A stretch of 64,000 nucleotides of DNA from Psychrobacter alimentarius (GCF_001606025.1 NZ_CP014945.1:1364001-1428000), one strand, 5' to 3'; counted from the first letter of the stretch, positions 44,135 through 53,693 are shown. Made by a program: numbers and translations. The notes: a model not told the origin generated them from the sequence alone.

Positions 44135-44472
44135 GCAATTTGCGGATTATCATTTTATACCATTATCTTATACGTTTTATTAACATCAGTTGCAAAAGCT
44201 GACGTTACTTTACAAAGCAGTCATAGAGCGAATGCAGTCTTGCATCCTATACTAGCCTCAGTAAACAATAGACGACATTGCTAATAACGTAGTAAATTTT
44301 CAAAAGCCTTACTTTATTCATTTGATATTGGCAATAGCGTCATAATAATCACTAAAACTGCCTACAAATTTTGAGTATGTACTAAACAAGACAGGACGTT
44401 TATAACAATAAATTCAATCCAGTAGGCGATAAAGAAAATATAAACATAGATTAATTCACTGAGGATTTGATA
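44135..44472. other. Intergenic region before the DUF4377-like lipoprotein gene
   Basis: A/T-rich, about 340 bases. GAGGA at 44461-44465 is the ribosome site of the lipoprotein. I see no strong promoter or hairpin. A 60-codon frame starting inside the argJ terminator lacks a ribosome site. Confidence 0.4.
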
Positions 44473-44871
44473 ATGAAAAAATTAGCACTTGCAGCATTGA
44501 TGACAACTTTTGCCCTTTCAGGTTGTTCTACGATGGGTATGGACAACGAGCGTACCATGGTTGTTGAAGGACAGCCTATGAACGTTAAAATCGTCAACAT
44601 TCCAAGTTTTGAGGTAGAGATCGCTCCACGTAAAGCAGTATGTGATCTGACAGCCACTGATGGTAGCAAAGTAGAGTCACAGTGCCTACAATACCGTCAG
44701 ACTCACCAGAAAAACTTCAATACGCTAAACGGTAACATCCAAGGCTTCACTTATGAGCCAAACTATCGCTATGTACTTGATGTTCGTCAAGAAGCAGTGA
44801 CTGCTGAAGGTTCTGATATGGTACAACCAATCTGGATTCTAAATGAAGTGGTTTCAAAAACGGCTGAATAA
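44473..44871 (+). CDS. DUF4377-like lipoprotein (132 aa)
   Basis: Starts at the ATG at 44473 with GAGGA 7 bases upstream. Signal MKKLALAALMTTFALSGC, lipobox LSGC, lipidated Cys18 and Ser at +2, so outer-membrane sorting is likely. The C-terminal half has SQCLQYRQ, NIQGFTYEPNYRYVLDVRQE and a final WILNEVVSK, the GFxYEPxYxYxLxV pattern I associate with DUF4377, a domain often found in envelope or HslJ-like lipoproteins. Two further cysteines (VCDL, QCLQ) could form a disulfide. Function unknown. Confidence 0.75.
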   Translation: MKKLALAALMTTFALSGCSTMGMDNERTMVVEGQPMNVKIVNIPSFEVEIAPRKAVCDLTATDGSKVESQCLQYRQTHQKNFNTLNGNIQGFTYEPNYRYVLDVRQEAVTAEGSDMVQPIWILNEVVSKTAE

Positions 44872-44914
44872 TAGCAGTATGATGCTGACTTAGAGTGATG
44901 AGTCAACAGTAATG

Positions 44915-44945
44915 AAAAAGCCTCTAATACGTTAGAGGCTTTTTT
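44915..44945. terminator. Bidirectional terminator between the lipoprotein gene and sdaA
   Basis: AAAAAGCCTCTAA (44915-44927) and TTAGAGGCTTTTT (44932/44933-44945) form a perfect 13-bp stem with a 4-base loop; runs of A and T serve both convergent genes. Confidence 0.9.
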
Positions 44946-44972
44946 GTATGGGCAGTATAGCGGTAACTGCTA

Positions 44973-46406
44973 CTAGCATTGACTGTAGTTAACGGTAACA
45001 CCGCGAGTGGCGGTAGGAATGCGATTGTCCGCATAAATTGCCAAACCACCACGAGCCGTTTCTTTATATTTATCAGACATATCTGCACCTGTCTGCTTCA
45101 TGGTCTCTATTGCCTTGTCTAAAGAAACAAAGTGCTGACCATTACCTCTACAAGCAAGACGTGCCGCATTGATGGCTTTGACGGCACCCATGGCATTACG
45201 TTCGATGCAAGGTACTTGTACCAAGCCACCAATCGGGTCACAAGTCAAACCTAAATTGTGCTCGATACCAATTTCAGCGGCGTTTAAACATTTGGCTGGC
45301 GAGCCATTCATGATTTCTGCCAATGCCGAACCTGCCATGGCACAAGCAGAGCCCACTTCACCTTGACAGCCAACTTCGGCACCAGAGATTGACGCATTTT
45401 GCTTGATTAAGCTACCGATAGCGGTGGCATTCAATAAAAATTTGCGCACGCCATCTTGGCTATAATTGGGCAAAAAATCCCGATAGTAATGCAATACGGC
45501 TGGAATGATACCCGCAGCACCGTTGGTTGGGGCAGTGACGACTTTACCACCGTTAGCATTTTCTTCATTGACGGCAAGCGCATACAAATCGACCCAATCC
45601 ATGGCGGCAAGCTTATCTGTTTTCGATATGGGTTGATCTTTTTCAGTACATAGCTGCAAGTATAAGCCCTGTGCACGGCGTTTGACATCCAAACCACCAG
45701 GTAAGATACCGCCATTTTCACAACCTTGCTTGACACAGTCTTGCATCACGTCCCAAATGCTGTCCAAATAGGCAAATATTTCTTCTTTTTCATGGAAGTA
45801 GCATTCGTTTGCTAAGACCAAGTCACTGATACTCAATCCATGCTGAGAGCATTGATCTAAAAGCTCTGCCGCGTTGTTGAAGGGATAAGGAACGCGATCA
45901 ATTGTTGGGCTGGCTTGATCTTCATCAGGATTGGTGGCATCTTCTTCATTAATGACGAAGCCGCCGCCGACGGAATAATAAGTCTGCTGATAACGAGTAC
46001 CATCCTGCAATATTGCTCGAAGGGTCATTGCGTTAGGATGATAAGGCAAAACAGTATCATCGTACCAATGGATATCTTGCTCTGTATCAAACGCAATGGT
46101 ATGAACGCCCGAGACATTCAATTTTTTATCAGAAAAAATAGGGGACAGATAACTACTAGTCATACGAGTATCGATGGTACTAGGGGTATGACCAAGTAGT
46201 CCTAACAGTATCGCCGTATCAGTGGCATGCCCTTTGCCTGTGGCGGCCAAAGAACCGTAAAGTTCGATTTCTATTTTTTCAACGGTTTGTAATTCTGCCT
46301 GTTGGTTCAATGAGGCCAAAAATAAATTTGCGGCTACCATTGGACCGACGGTATGAGAGCTTGATGGACCAATACCAATTTTGAATAAATCAAAAACACT
46401 AATCAT
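44973..46406 (-). CDS. sdaA: L-serine ammonia-lyase, iron-sulfur type
   Basis: Converts L-serine to pyruvate and ammonia. 477 aa, single-chain form (E. coli SdaA 454). N-terminal [19 protein letters not shown] is diagnostic. The Fe-S ligands are visible in [15 protein letters not shown] and [19 protein letters not shown], and the last residue of the protein is Cys477, the tail-in-mouth ligand described for the Legionella enzyme, so the C-terminus is intact. A structured element lies in its leader (46482-46532). Confidence 0.95.
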   Translation of the reverse strand: MISVFDLFKIGIGPSSSHTVGPMVAANLFLASLNQQAELQTVEKIEIELYGSLAATGKGHATDTAILLGLLGHTPSTIDTRMTSSYLSPIFSDKKLNVSGVHTIAFDTEQDIHWYDDTVLPYHPNAMTLRAILQDGTRYQQTYYSVGGGFVINEEDATNPDEDQASPTIDRVPYPFNNAAELLDQCSQHGLSISDLVLANECYFHEKEEIFAYLDSIWDVMQDCVKQGCENGGILPGGLDVKRRAQGLYLQLCTEKDQPISKTDKLAAMDWVDLYALAVNEENANGGKVVTAPTNGAAGIIPAVLHYYRDFLPNYSQDGVRKFLLNATAIGSLIKQNASISGAEVGCQGEVGSACAMAGSALAEIMNGSPAKCLNAAEIGIEHNLGLTCDPIGGLVQVPCIERNAMGAVKAINAARLACRGNGQHFVSLDKAIETMKQTGADMSDKYKETARGGLAIYADNRIPTATRGVTVNYSQC

Positions 46407-46971
46407 AATAAATTACCGAAAATTTGGAGCGTTTGAGTATGGGACATCCATTCCCAAGAGCGCTTTTACTAAAAATATGAGAGACAGCTTGCATTTTTAT
46501 GCACGGGTAAAGATGGGCATAAGGCGCTGTCTATGAAAATGTGTAAATCAAAGAGTGTACATGGTGACTGAATAATAACTTTTATTTATTTTGAAACTCC
46601 GTTATCATGCTCGGAGCCAGTGATTATGTAACATCCTGTAAGTGATCATCGCCATAGTGTACATCGAGTCATAGGCGATTGAAACCAGTTTCAGTAGAAC
46701 ACATCTGGCCTTATACCTCTATCAAATAATGATCATCATACCAAATAGTACTTTTGGTTTGTCATATTAGAACATAAATGAATGAATGGGGATGGCATAT
46801 TATAGATGGGAATATATAGAGTTGCTATGGATAAAATAGCCAATCACATAATAATCCTATCGACTGTTTCTATGGTTTACTCAAGACACTTTTGCTCCAT
46901 ACAGTTTTACTCAATTTCTAGTTCACCAGATATTTTAGCCTATTACTTTAGCCAACATAGGACAAGCGCGC
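46407..46971. other. Divergent intergenic region, sdaA / nucleobase permease
   Basis: 565 bases. Contains the 46482-46532 stem-loop and scattered short inverted repeats (ATCGCC 46648 region with GGCGAT 46674 region; GAAAC/GTTTC just after). AGGACA about 9 bases before the permease ATG is its ribosome site. No supported gene. Confidence 0.45.
46482..46532 (-). promoter_or_regulatory. Two-tier stem-loop in the sdaA leader
   Basis: Outer arms AGACAGC (46482-46488) / GCTGTCT (46526-46532) and inner arms TTATGC (46497-46502) / GCATAA (46517-46522), all perfect and coaxial, loop of 14. Centred ~100 bases upstream of the sdaA ATG. Not a terminator. No match to the glycine riboswitch core that I can see. 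Confidence 0.45.
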
Positions 46972-48420
46972 ATGCCCTCTCAAATAGATCCTTCATCACC
47001 TGTAGAAAACAGCGCTAAAAATCAGTCAGCTCATAATACCTTGGAGGCTGCAGGTATAGATTCAGCCTCTAGCACTTACTCACATAATCCAGATTTTGAA
47101 AACGGGCGCTGGTTTCCAACATGGCAGCCTTACAAAGGCAATCTAGACCGTGATCCAGTGGGTATTAATGAGTATTTGCCACCATCAAAAAGTGTATTAC
47201 TTGGTATACAACATACTTTTGCAATGTTTGGGGCGACCGTACTGGCACCGCTTTTAATGGGATTTGATCCTAATTTAGCCATTTTGATGTCTGGTATTTG
47301 TACAGTGATGTTTTTTATGATCACTGGTGGACGCATGCCAAGTTATTTGGGTTCAAGCTTTGCTTTTATTGGTCCAGTGATTGCTGTGACGGCTTATGCA
47401 GGTGCAGGGTTCAATGACAACCTGAACGTTGCATTGGGCGGCATCATGGCTTGCGGTATTATTTATGCGTTGATTGGTCTACTGGTAATGAAAACGGGCA
47501 CAGGCTGGATCGAGCGATTGATGCCGCCAATCGTTACAGGTGCCATCGTAATGATTATTGGTCTAAATTTAGCACCAGTTACTATTCAAGGGGTTTCTGC
47601 CAATCAGTTCGATGCATGGATGGCCACGTTGACGGTATTACTCATCAGTGTGGTGGCAGTGTTTACCAGAGGGATGCTACGCCGTTTGCTATTGCTTGTG
47701 GGATTGGTACTGTCCTATATTGCCTATTTTGTGATGACCAACATATTGGGCTTTGGAACAGCCATTGACTTCAGCAGTGTGGCAGCGGCCTCATGGTTTG
47801 GACTGCCAAGCATTCATACGCCGCGCTTTGAGATGAGCGCTATTATTTTAATTGCCCCAGTAGCCTTTATTTTGGTTGCAGAAAACTTAGGGCACTTTAA
47901 AGCGGTTGAAGGTATGACTAAGGTACGAGTAACGCCTTATATGGGCCGTGCCTTCTTTGCTGATGGACTCGCGACGACTTTTTCGGCAGGGTTTGGTGGG
48001 ACAGGTGTCACTACGTATGCTGAAAACATCGGTGTAATGGCCGTGACAAAAGTATATAGCACCACAATATTTGTAGTAGCGGGTTTGGTGGCCATTCTAC
48101 TAGGACTGTCGCCAAAGTTTGGTGCCATTATTCAGACCATTCCAGCGGCATTGTTGGGCGGTGCCTCTATTGTAGTATTTGGCTTGATTGCGGTGGCAGG
48201 TGTGAAAATCTGGATAGACAGTCACATTGATTTTAGCAAAAACAGCAACCTGATTATCGCTGCTGTCACTGTCATCATGGGTACAGGTAACTTTAGCCTG
48301 CACTTAGGCGGTTTTGATTTGGGCGGTATTGGTACGGCTACCTTGGCCGCTATTATACTCAATGCTTTATTCAATTATGGATCTGAGGCAAAAGATACCA
48401 ACAAATCACTAGCCAAATAA
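46972..48420 (+). CDS. uraA: Nucleobase:cation symporter, NCS2/UraA type
   Basis: 482 aa inner-membrane transporter for uracil or xanthine-type bases with ~14 hydrophobic segments. Begins with a ~60-residue polar N-terminus, then LLGIQHTFAMFGATVLAPLLMGFDPNLAILMSG in the usual TM1-2 position; GGRMPSYLGSSFAFIGPV, and the conserved ENLGHFKAVEGMT and GGTGVTTYAENIGVMAVTKVYS of the UraA branch (Glu and the TYxENIG motif contact the base). The GYGE-like motif suggests uracil rather than xanthine, but this is not certain. Confidence 0.88.
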   Translation: MPSQIDPSSPVENSAKNQSAHNTLEAAGIDSASSTYSHNPDFENGRWFPTWQPYKGNLDRDPVGINEYLPPSKSVLLGIQHTFAMFGATVLAPLLMGFDPNLAILMSGICTVMFFMITGGRMPSYLGSSFAFIGPVIAVTAYAGAGFNDNLNVALGGIMACGIIYALIGLLVMKTGTGWIERLMPPIVTGAIVMIIGLNLAPVTIQGVSANQFDAWMATLTVLLISVVAVFTRGMLRRLLLLVGLVLSYIAYFVMTNILGFGTAIDFSSVAAASWFGLPSIHTPRFEMSAIILIAPVAFILVAENLGHFKAVEGMTKVRVTPYMGRAFFADGLATTFSAGFGGTGVTTYAENIGVMAVTKVYSTTIFVVAGLVAILLGLSPKFGAIIQTIPAALLGGASIVVFGLIAVAGVKIWIDSHIDFSKNSNLIIAAVTVIMGTGNFSLHLGGFDLGGIGTATLAAIILNALFNYGSEAKDTNKSLAK

Positions 48421-48463
48421 TCATTGCTATAGCAGTCGGTTATTGATTGAGTTCACATAGTTG

Positions 48464-48498
48464 AAAAAGCGCTTCTCTTATCTAGAGAAGCGCTTTTT
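48464..48498. terminator. Bidirectional terminator between the permease and EamA genes
   Basis: AAAAAGCGCTTCTCT (48464-48478) and AGAGAAGCGCTTTTT (48484-48498): perfect 15-bp stem, 5-base loop, A- and T-runs outside. Confidence 0.92.
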
Positions 48499-48517
48499 TT
48501 TGCAAAAAATATCAAGC

Positions 48518-49450
48518 TTATTTGTAATCACGCTTATAAAACCGTGAAAAAAATCGATAACGGCGCAGGGCACGCGGCTTAGGTTTTAAAGAGCCCAAGT
48601 AAATAGCAAACATGGTTAATAGCGCACCGCTCCATTGTAAGGTATTGATGGGCTTATCCAGCCAGCTATAATCAATGACCAACGCAGCAATAGGCTCCGT
48701 CAATAGTAATAGCCCCGTCAATGCCAATGAGAGCTTAGGGATAGAGTAGGCGATTAAACCCCAGGCTAAGCATTGCATCACCGTCCCATAGATCAGTATC
48801 CAACCAATCTCCGACCACGTATTGGGTAAAATATTGCCCATATCAAACACTAGCATCGGGACAATCATCGCTAAAACCCCGCCAATACTAATCAATTGCA
48901 TGAGCATAAATATGGGTGTTGGTTCTGTATCATGCGTTTTTCGGATAAAAGTCATAGATGCCGCCAGCATTGCCCCAGACAGAATACCACTGACAAACCC
49001 CCAAGTGGCCGCTGTATTGTGCGCAAATTCAGGACTGCCAATCATCGCAACCCCGAGCATGGCTAAAAATAAGCTGATTAGCTGAAGGATGGATTGACGC
49101 TCATTGAAGTATAAAAACCCAATCGCGGCTAAGAAAAAGATCTGTAGACTATTGAGTAAAGTCGAGATGCCTGGGCCGACGGCATAAATACTCTCGTGCC
49201 AAAGCGCCAAATCCAGTCCTAAAAACACACCAGACAATAAGCTATAAAAAATAGCACGCCTTGAGCGAGGTAGGCGTTGTCCCATCATTTTGGCTAAAGC
49301 CGCAAACACGATACCAGAAACCAGCAATCGCCAAAAAGACATCGCCCAGCCACCGACATCTACGTGAGCGACAATCAAACTACCCAGTCCAAATATGACA
49401 CAACCAATGACTAAGCCAATAGGTGCAGATCGTGAAGAAGCGATAGCCAT
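48518..49450 (-). CDS. EamA/DMT-superfamily transporter
   Basis: 310 aa with ten hydrophobic segments in two EamA repeats. The first repeat ends LLNSLQIFFLAAIGFLYFNER, the second TGLLLLTEPIAALVIDYSWLDKP, both placing a conserved P/E-containing loop where the family expects it. Arg/Lys-rich C-terminal tail (KPKPRALRRYRFFSRFYKR) should lie in the cytosol. Drug/metabolite exporter; substrate not predictable. Convergent with the permease gene, divergent from the WG-repeat gene across ~300 bases. Confidence 0.85.
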   Translation of the reverse strand: MAIASSRSAPIGLVIGCVIFGLGSLIVAHVDVGGWAMSFWRLLVSGIVFAALAKMMGQRLPRSRRAIFYSLLSGVFLGLDLALWHESIYAVGPGISTLLNSLQIFFLAAIGFLYFNERQSILQLISLFLAMLGVAMIGSPEFAHNTAATWGFVSGILSGAMLAASMTFIRKTHDTEPTPIFMLMQLISIGGVLAMIVPMLVFDMGNILPNTWSEIGWILIYGTVMQCLAWGLIAYSIPKLSLALTGLLLLTEPIAALVIDYSWLDKPINTLQWSGALLTMFAIYLGSLKPKPRALRRYRFFSRFYKRDYK

Positions 49451-49748
49451 AGACTGTCCTTAAATCAGTATTATTTTTTAATGGTTTAACAGCGTTATCA
49501 ATGTAGGGCATATTGTCGAGGGTTTGACCCTAAATTGAAATGCCTAAATGCTCATTTATGTTTATTTTTTAAATGGCAGCTCATTGTATTGCGTTTTTTT
49601 AAGTGCAGAGAGGTATACAGTCGAGTCACCTACGTGCAGGAATGATGTTAGCGTAGATAACAGTGTTTATCGCTTTAGTGGTTTATAATGGTTATATCTT
49701 ATCTACATTTGTATTAAAAATTTCAATATCATTGGTTTAGGTCTACTT

Positions 49749-50780
49749 ATGTTTCGACGTTTATTACCAACACGCCAGTCCTCTTTGATACTCAGTTTGC
49801 CACGAACATTGTCGCAATATGGTTTAACGCTGAGTATTTTATCTGGCGCTCTAATTGCGATGCCAACTGCCCAAGCAGCCAGTTGTAAAATTCCCAAAAG
49901 CTACTACAAAAATGTCTCCTGTACAGCGAACAGTGGCTATTTTTTAGCAATAAAAGATTTTGGCGCGCCCGTGGCATTGATCAACAATAAAGGCAAAAGC
50001 GTGGTGGATCTCTCGCGCTATCAAAAAGTCGATGTCAATAAGTTGTCAGGTGGTCTGCTGCCAGTGCAGCGTAATAATCGAGTCGGTTATCTCAATATGA
50101 AGGGTCGCGAAGTCGTTCCTGCAATGTATGATATGCTCTCAGAAAGCCAAGGTTGGGCGCGTCCGGTATCTGATGGACGAATTGTGGTAAAAAAAGATGG
50201 TAATTATGGCGTCATTAATACTGCCAACAAAATTATTGTGCCATTTTCGGCAGCAATTAGTGATATTGATGATTATCAAAATGGCATGGCACGGGTACGT
50301 AAAAACCGAGCAGTTAGCTGGCTTGATAAAAATGGTAAAACAACAAACGAACCAAGTAATGCTGATAGTGACGAATTTGCGGCTAGATCGTCGGCGAATA
50401 AAAATAGCAGCAGCTCATCCGCCCAGACCAAGCAAGCGGCATCTAATCGCTTTACGACGCTGGACGCACGTCAGCAGGATGGCAAATGGGGATACGTCGA
50501 TGACAATAACGTGACTATGATTACTTATTCATTTGATGAAGCACGGCCATTTTCTGAAGGATTGGCTGGCGTACGTATCGGTAAGGACTGGGGATTTATC
50601 AATCTCGGCGGTGAGCTGGTGATACCTTTTCGATTTTCTAATAGCGGTGTGTCAGCCAAAGGCAGCTATAAAGGCCAGTCAGCATTTATATTCAAAGACG
50701 GCAAAGCTTGGATTGGTAATTTAAAGAACGGTAATAAGATGTGCGTTGACACAAAAGGGGAAGGGGTTCGCTGTGAATAA
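49749..50780 (+). CDS. Secreted WG-repeat protein
   Basis: 343 aa. Signal peptide with basic n-region (FRRLLPTRQ, PRT) and cleavage after AQA (about residue 43). Mature part has two cysteines near its start (SCK, VSC) and about five WG-type repeats: VGYLNMKGREVVP, YGVINTANKIIVPF, VSWLDKNGKT, WGYVDDNNVTMITY, WGFINLGGELVIP. A Ser-rich linker (about 210-225, SSANKNSSSSSAQTKQ) splits the array. WG repeats form beta-hairpin solenoids thought to bind ligands or proteins. Likely periplasmic; partner unknown. Confidence 0.8.
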   Translation: MFRRLLPTRQSSLILSLPRTLSQYGLTLSILSGALIAMPTAQAASCKIPKSYYKNVSCTANSGYFLAIKDFGAPVALINNKGKSVVDLSRYQKVDVNKLSGGLLPVQRNNRVGYLNMKGREVVPAMYDMLSESQGWARPVSDGRIVVKKDGNYGVINTANKIIVPFSAAISDIDDYQNGMARVRKNRAVSWLDKNGKTTNEPSNADSDEFAARSSANKNSSSSSAQTKQAASNRFTTLDARQQDGKWGYVDDNNVTMITYSFDEARPFSEGLAGVRIGKDWGFINLGGELVIPFRFSNSGVSAKGSYKGQSAFIFKDGKAWIGNLKNGNKMCVDTKGEGVRCE

Positions 50781-50834
50781 AGCTCACATCTATATAGACG
50801 ATTTACTATGAGAGAAACCCCCTGTTATTGGTAT

Positions 50835-50886
50835 AAAAAAGAGTGTAACGCCTATTAATGTATCAATAGGTTTTACACTCTTTTTT
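50835..50886. terminator. Bidirectional terminator between the WG-repeat gene and the hydrolase
   Basis: AAAAAAGAGTGTAA (50835-50848) pairs with TTACACTCTTTTTT (50873-50886), and inner CCTATT (50851-50856) with AATAGG (50865-50870). Confidence 0.88.
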
Positions 50887-50920
50887 ACTGCCGATTTGCT
50901 CAGACAACCAAATGCTAAGA

Positions 50921-51958
50921 TTACTTAGCCAATAAGTGATTACTAATCAAATCGACCATATAAGGCTGATAATACTCAGGAATATCGTGTGCCATTCCTT
51001 CAATTAAGTGGAATTTAGCGTTAGGAATGGTTTTGGCAACCACGCGTCCTTGTGAAGGAGGTAGTAGGCCATCTGCGCTACCATGTAGGACGATAGTAGG
51101 CGCTTTGACCTGCTTACTAAAACGACTGATAGAGCCTGATGCCAAAATAGCGTTAAGCTGCTGTACCGTACCAAGCGGATGAAAGTTGCGCTGATAACGT
51201 AACTTAGCAATTTCACGCACCATACGTACGTTGACATGACCAGGCGTACCCACCGTCTTCATGAACCAAACACTATGGCGTACAATATCACGCTCAGAGT
51301 GACTTTCAGGACGGTTAATAAGCGTGTAAAGCTGTTTGGGTTTTGGTGGACGTAAAAATGCACGATTGGTTGAGGTAAACATCAACGCCATTCGTTTAAC
51401 AAGGCTTGGATAACGGGCAGCCACAATCTGTACAATCATACCGCCCATAGAAGCGCCAAGCAGATGCGTCGGACCGAGGTTAAGGGCTTTAATCAAACGG
51501 GCGGTATCTTCTGCCATATCTGTCAGATTGTAAGCAACGGGCGCGCCTTTATTAGAAAGCCCTGTTTGTAGACGCATCATCATTTTGAATTGACTGATAC
51601 GCGGTAGCCCCTCAATTTGGACTTTAGAAGACAAGCCAATATCACGATTGTCAAAGCGAATGACAAAAAAACCTGCATCAATGAAGCGCTTGATAAAGTT
51701 GTTTGGCCAAAATACCATCTGTGAGCCAAGTCCCATCACCATCAATAAAGGGGGATTGTTGGGATTGCCACCAGCCTCCACACAAAGCTCAATACCATCG
51801 CCAATATCAATCATTGCCTGGTAGAGATGCTCGCTCAGGTCAGAATCACCCCATTGATGTTCACCAAATTTCTGCCACTCAGGTGTTGGGTAGCTGCTTG
51901 AATGTTCAGCCAAGCTTTCAGACAGTTTAGTGTCATTGCTATCGTTTGATTTTGTCAT
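50921..51958 (-). CDS. Alpha/beta hydrolase
   Basis: 345 aa. Canonical fold with LLMVMGLGSQMVFWP (oxyanion loop region), FDNRDIGLSSK, nucleophile elbow GASMGG (Ser), APTIVLHGSADGLLP (acid) and MAHDIPEYY (His). No signal peptide; N-terminal ~35 residues are polar. Substrate not predictable. It follows the rubredoxin gene by 27 bases on the same strand, so the two are probably one operon. The start is uncertain; I see no strong ribosome site. Confidence 0.85.
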   Translation of the reverse strand: MTKSNDSNDTKLSESLAEHSSSYPTPEWQKFGEHQWGDSDLSEHLYQAMIDIGDGIELCVEAGGNPNNPPLLMVMGLGSQMVFWPNNFIKRFIDAGFFVIRFDNRDIGLSSKVQIEGLPRISQFKMMMRLQTGLSNKGAPVAYNLTDMAEDTARLIKALNLGPTHLLGASMGGMIVQIVAARYPSLVKRMALMFTSTNRAFLRPPKPKQLYTLINRPESHSERDIVRHSVWFMKTVGTPGHVNVRMVREIAKLRYQRNFHPLGTVQQLNAILASGSISRFSKQVKAPTIVLHGSADGLLPPSQGRVVAKTIPNAKFHLIEGMAHDIPEYYQPYMVDLISNHLLAK

Positions 51959-51985
51959 GAAGTATCCTAATTAGAGGGTCATCTA

Positions 51986-52150
51986 CTAAATCTCAAGCAT
52001 CTCAAAATCTAGCTTGCCAACACCGCACTCTGGACAAGTCCAGTCATCAGGAATGTCTTCCCATTTGGTGCCAGGCGCAATGCCTTCTTCAGGACAGCCG
52101 AGCTCTTCATCGTATATCCAGCCGCAGACAATACATTCATAACGTTTCAT
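51986..52150 (-). CDS. rubA: Rubredoxin (54 aa)
   Basis: One-iron electron carrier. MKRYECIVCGWIYDEELG at the N-terminus and DDWTCPECGV near the C-terminus give the four iron ligands Cys6, Cys9, Cys39 and Cys42; 54 aa is the standard single-domain length. AGGA lies 8 bases before the ATG. Leads a probable operon with the alpha/beta hydrolase gene. In Moraxellaceae rubredoxins commonly supply electrons to alkane hydroxylase or to oxidative stress enzymes; no such partner is in this window. Confidence 0.93.
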   Translation of the reverse strand: MKRYECIVCGWIYDEELGCPEEGIAPGTKWEDIPDDWTCPECGVGKLDFEMLEI

Positions 52151-52505
52151 AAATAGTCCTATCGATCATTACCGGTATTACAGTAAGTTGTTAACGCGCA
52201 TATTTAGAGTCACAGTCACTATATTAGACTGCAAAAACGCACGTAGTTTAGCATATAACCTTTGCTATATGGCTAGGGTTTTCGTAGTTAAGTTTACACT
52301 TGTATATTGAGATAATTTGGTTTTTATCAAGGTCATTGATTGCGAATTATCAAAATCACTGGCGCTATTGTGATGGCTCATGCCCCAACATTTCTATCAG
52401 CTGTGATATAATCATCGCCGAAAAATTATAACGATTTTCAGTACTTAAGATCGTTAAATTATTATCTCTATACTGTTATCTAAGCCATATATATTAAGGG
52501 TCATT
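52151..52505. other. Divergent intergenic region, rubA / apt
   Basis: 355 bases. Contains an imperfect inverted repeat TAGCATATA (52249-52257) / TATATGGCTA (52266-52275, one bulge) and the candidate apt promoter at 52404-52412. No gene. Confidence 0.4.
52404..52412 (+). promoter_or_regulatory. Candidate extended -10 promoter of apt
   Basis: TGATATAAT, perfect extended -10 with no good -35, ~94 bases before the apt ATG. Same nine bases as the site upstream of ilvE. Confidence 0.45.
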
Positions 52506-53072
52506 ATGAGCAGCAATGCCGCTATATCCGCGAACAACGACGCCGAACCTTCTGATATGCTCAATACTGACCATCAGTTTTGGCAAATTATCCGTACCGT
52601 ACCAGACTTCCCAAAAGTCGGGATTGATTTTTATGATATTACGCCGTTATTGCGCAGTCATGTTAATGAGGTCATCGATGCATTACTTGCTGCTTTGCCA
52701 AAAGGATTATTGGATGAAGTCGACTGTTTGGGTGCAGTCGAAGCACGTGGTTTTGTGTTTGCAAGCTTGCTGGCAGGCAGATTAGGTAAGGGTATGATTT
52801 TGCTACGCAAGCCTGGCAAGTTACCACCGCCAGTGGCAAACAAAGCCTATGCACTAGAATATGGAAAAGATACTCTTGAGATGCAAAACAATTTGCCACC
52901 TGAGCGCGTTTTGCTTGTTGACGATATCTTAGCCACTGGTGGCACGTTGACCACGGCTTATGAGCTTTGCCAATCAGCAAGTCACACTGTGGTCGGTGCA
53001 TTGGTGTTGCTAGATTTGGTCGATTTACACGGCAAATTTCCTGTACCCGTATATACGGTTTTAAAAGCTTAA
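52506..53072 (+). CDS. apt: Adenine phosphoribosyltransferase
   Basis: Salvages adenine to AMP with PRPP. 188 aa, E. coli Apt 183. AAGGG lies 7 bases before the ATG. Seen: WQIIRTVPDFPKVGIDFYDITPLLRS, GAVEARGFVFASLLA, KPGKLPPPV, and the PRPP-binding VLLVDDILATGGTLTTA. The ~20 N-terminal residues ahead of DHQFWQ are extra and polar. Terminator at 53115. Confidence 0.95.
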   Translation: MSSNAAISANNDAEPSDMLNTDHQFWQIIRTVPDFPKVGIDFYDITPLLRSHVNEVIDALLAALPKGLLDEVDCLGAVEARGFVFASLLAGRLGKGMILLRKPGKLPPPVANKAYALEYGKDTLEMQNNLPPERVLLVDDILATGGTLTTAYELCQSASHTVVGALVLLDLVDLHGKFPVPVYTVLKA

Positions 53073-53114
53073 GCCGATTGTTCCGCTGTTTTTATAAATT
53101 AAGACGGTTACATA

Positions 53115-53150
53115 AAAAAAGCGCGCTGATATCGTTCAGCGCGCTTTTTT
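53115..53150. terminator. Bidirectional terminator between apt and the exported protein gene
   Basis: AAAAAAGCGCGCTGA (53115-53129) and TCAGCGCGCTTTTTT (53136-53150) form a perfect 15-bp stem, 6-base loop. Confidence 0.92.
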
Positions 53151-53174
53151 GTTGGTTAGTTTTTACTTAAGCCA

Positions 53175-53693
53175 TTAAACCGATTTTTGATCATTTTCAT
53201 AGTTTTTACAGGCTTGTTCGACGATAAGACGAGCAATCGTTTTGGGAGTAGTAATGATAAAATCCTTGGTCGTTAATATGGGTTTTTCTGATTGCCAAGA
53301 TTTGATGACTTTATTATCAGCGCCATAGTCCACATAAGCTCTTTTATAGTAGCTTGCATCTTTGCAGGAGATTAATAACTGCTGATCACTATGATGAAGA
53401 ATGGTGTCTTTACTGGCTTTATCTTTATTTACTTTGGGTTCTTTCGGTGTTTTACCGTCTTTGTCATCATTTCTTTGTACAGAGTTTTTCTGAGTCGGGT
53501 AGGTTCTACGAATCGAAACCGTGATATTGTCCATCGGCTTTTCATCTATGACACTGATGTCAGAGCTTTCGATAGAGTTCAAATCGACACTAAAAATAGT
53601 TCCATTAGGACTTTCTGACACTTTTGACCAGTTCACTGCATTTGCGCTGACTGCTAGAGCACTCCCTGCCAATAATACTGATAGCCGTTTCAT
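53175..53693 (-). CDS. Exported protein, weakly similar to surface-adhesin E domain
   Basis: 172 aa. Signal MKRLSVLLAGSALAVSANA with cleavage after ANA (residue 19). The mature chain reads NWSKVSESPNGTIFSVDLNSIES, then a Lys/Asp-rich linker (about 72-98), then LLISCKDASYYKRAYVDYG and a C-terminal VEQACKNY; the W-x(n)-F-S-V-D-L and single paired cysteines recall the Haemophilus adhesin E / protein E domain. That relation is a guess from pattern only. Predicted periplasmic or surface-exposed; gene stands alone. Confidence 0.6.
   Translation of the reverse strand: MKRLSVLLAGSALAVSANAVNWSKVSESPNGTIFSVDLNSIESSDISVIDEKPMDNITVSIRRTYPTQKNSVQRNDDKDGKTPKEPKVNKDKASKDTILHHSDQQLLISCKDASYYKRAYVDYGADNKVIKSWQSEKPILTTKDFIITTPKTIARLIVEQACKNYENDQKSV

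Noticed and set aside
44102..44284. 60-codon frame with a hydrophobic N-terminus downstream of argJ
   Set aside because: Its first codons lie in the argJ terminator hairpin, there is no ribosome site, and no family resemblance.
46407..46971. Glycine riboswitch for serine deaminase
   Set aside because: The conserved glycine riboswitch core motifs are not visible; only plain hairpins are seen.
46806..47018. 70-codon frame upstream of the nucleobase permease
   Set aside because: Runs into the permease gene in another frame; no ribosome site or recognisable motif.
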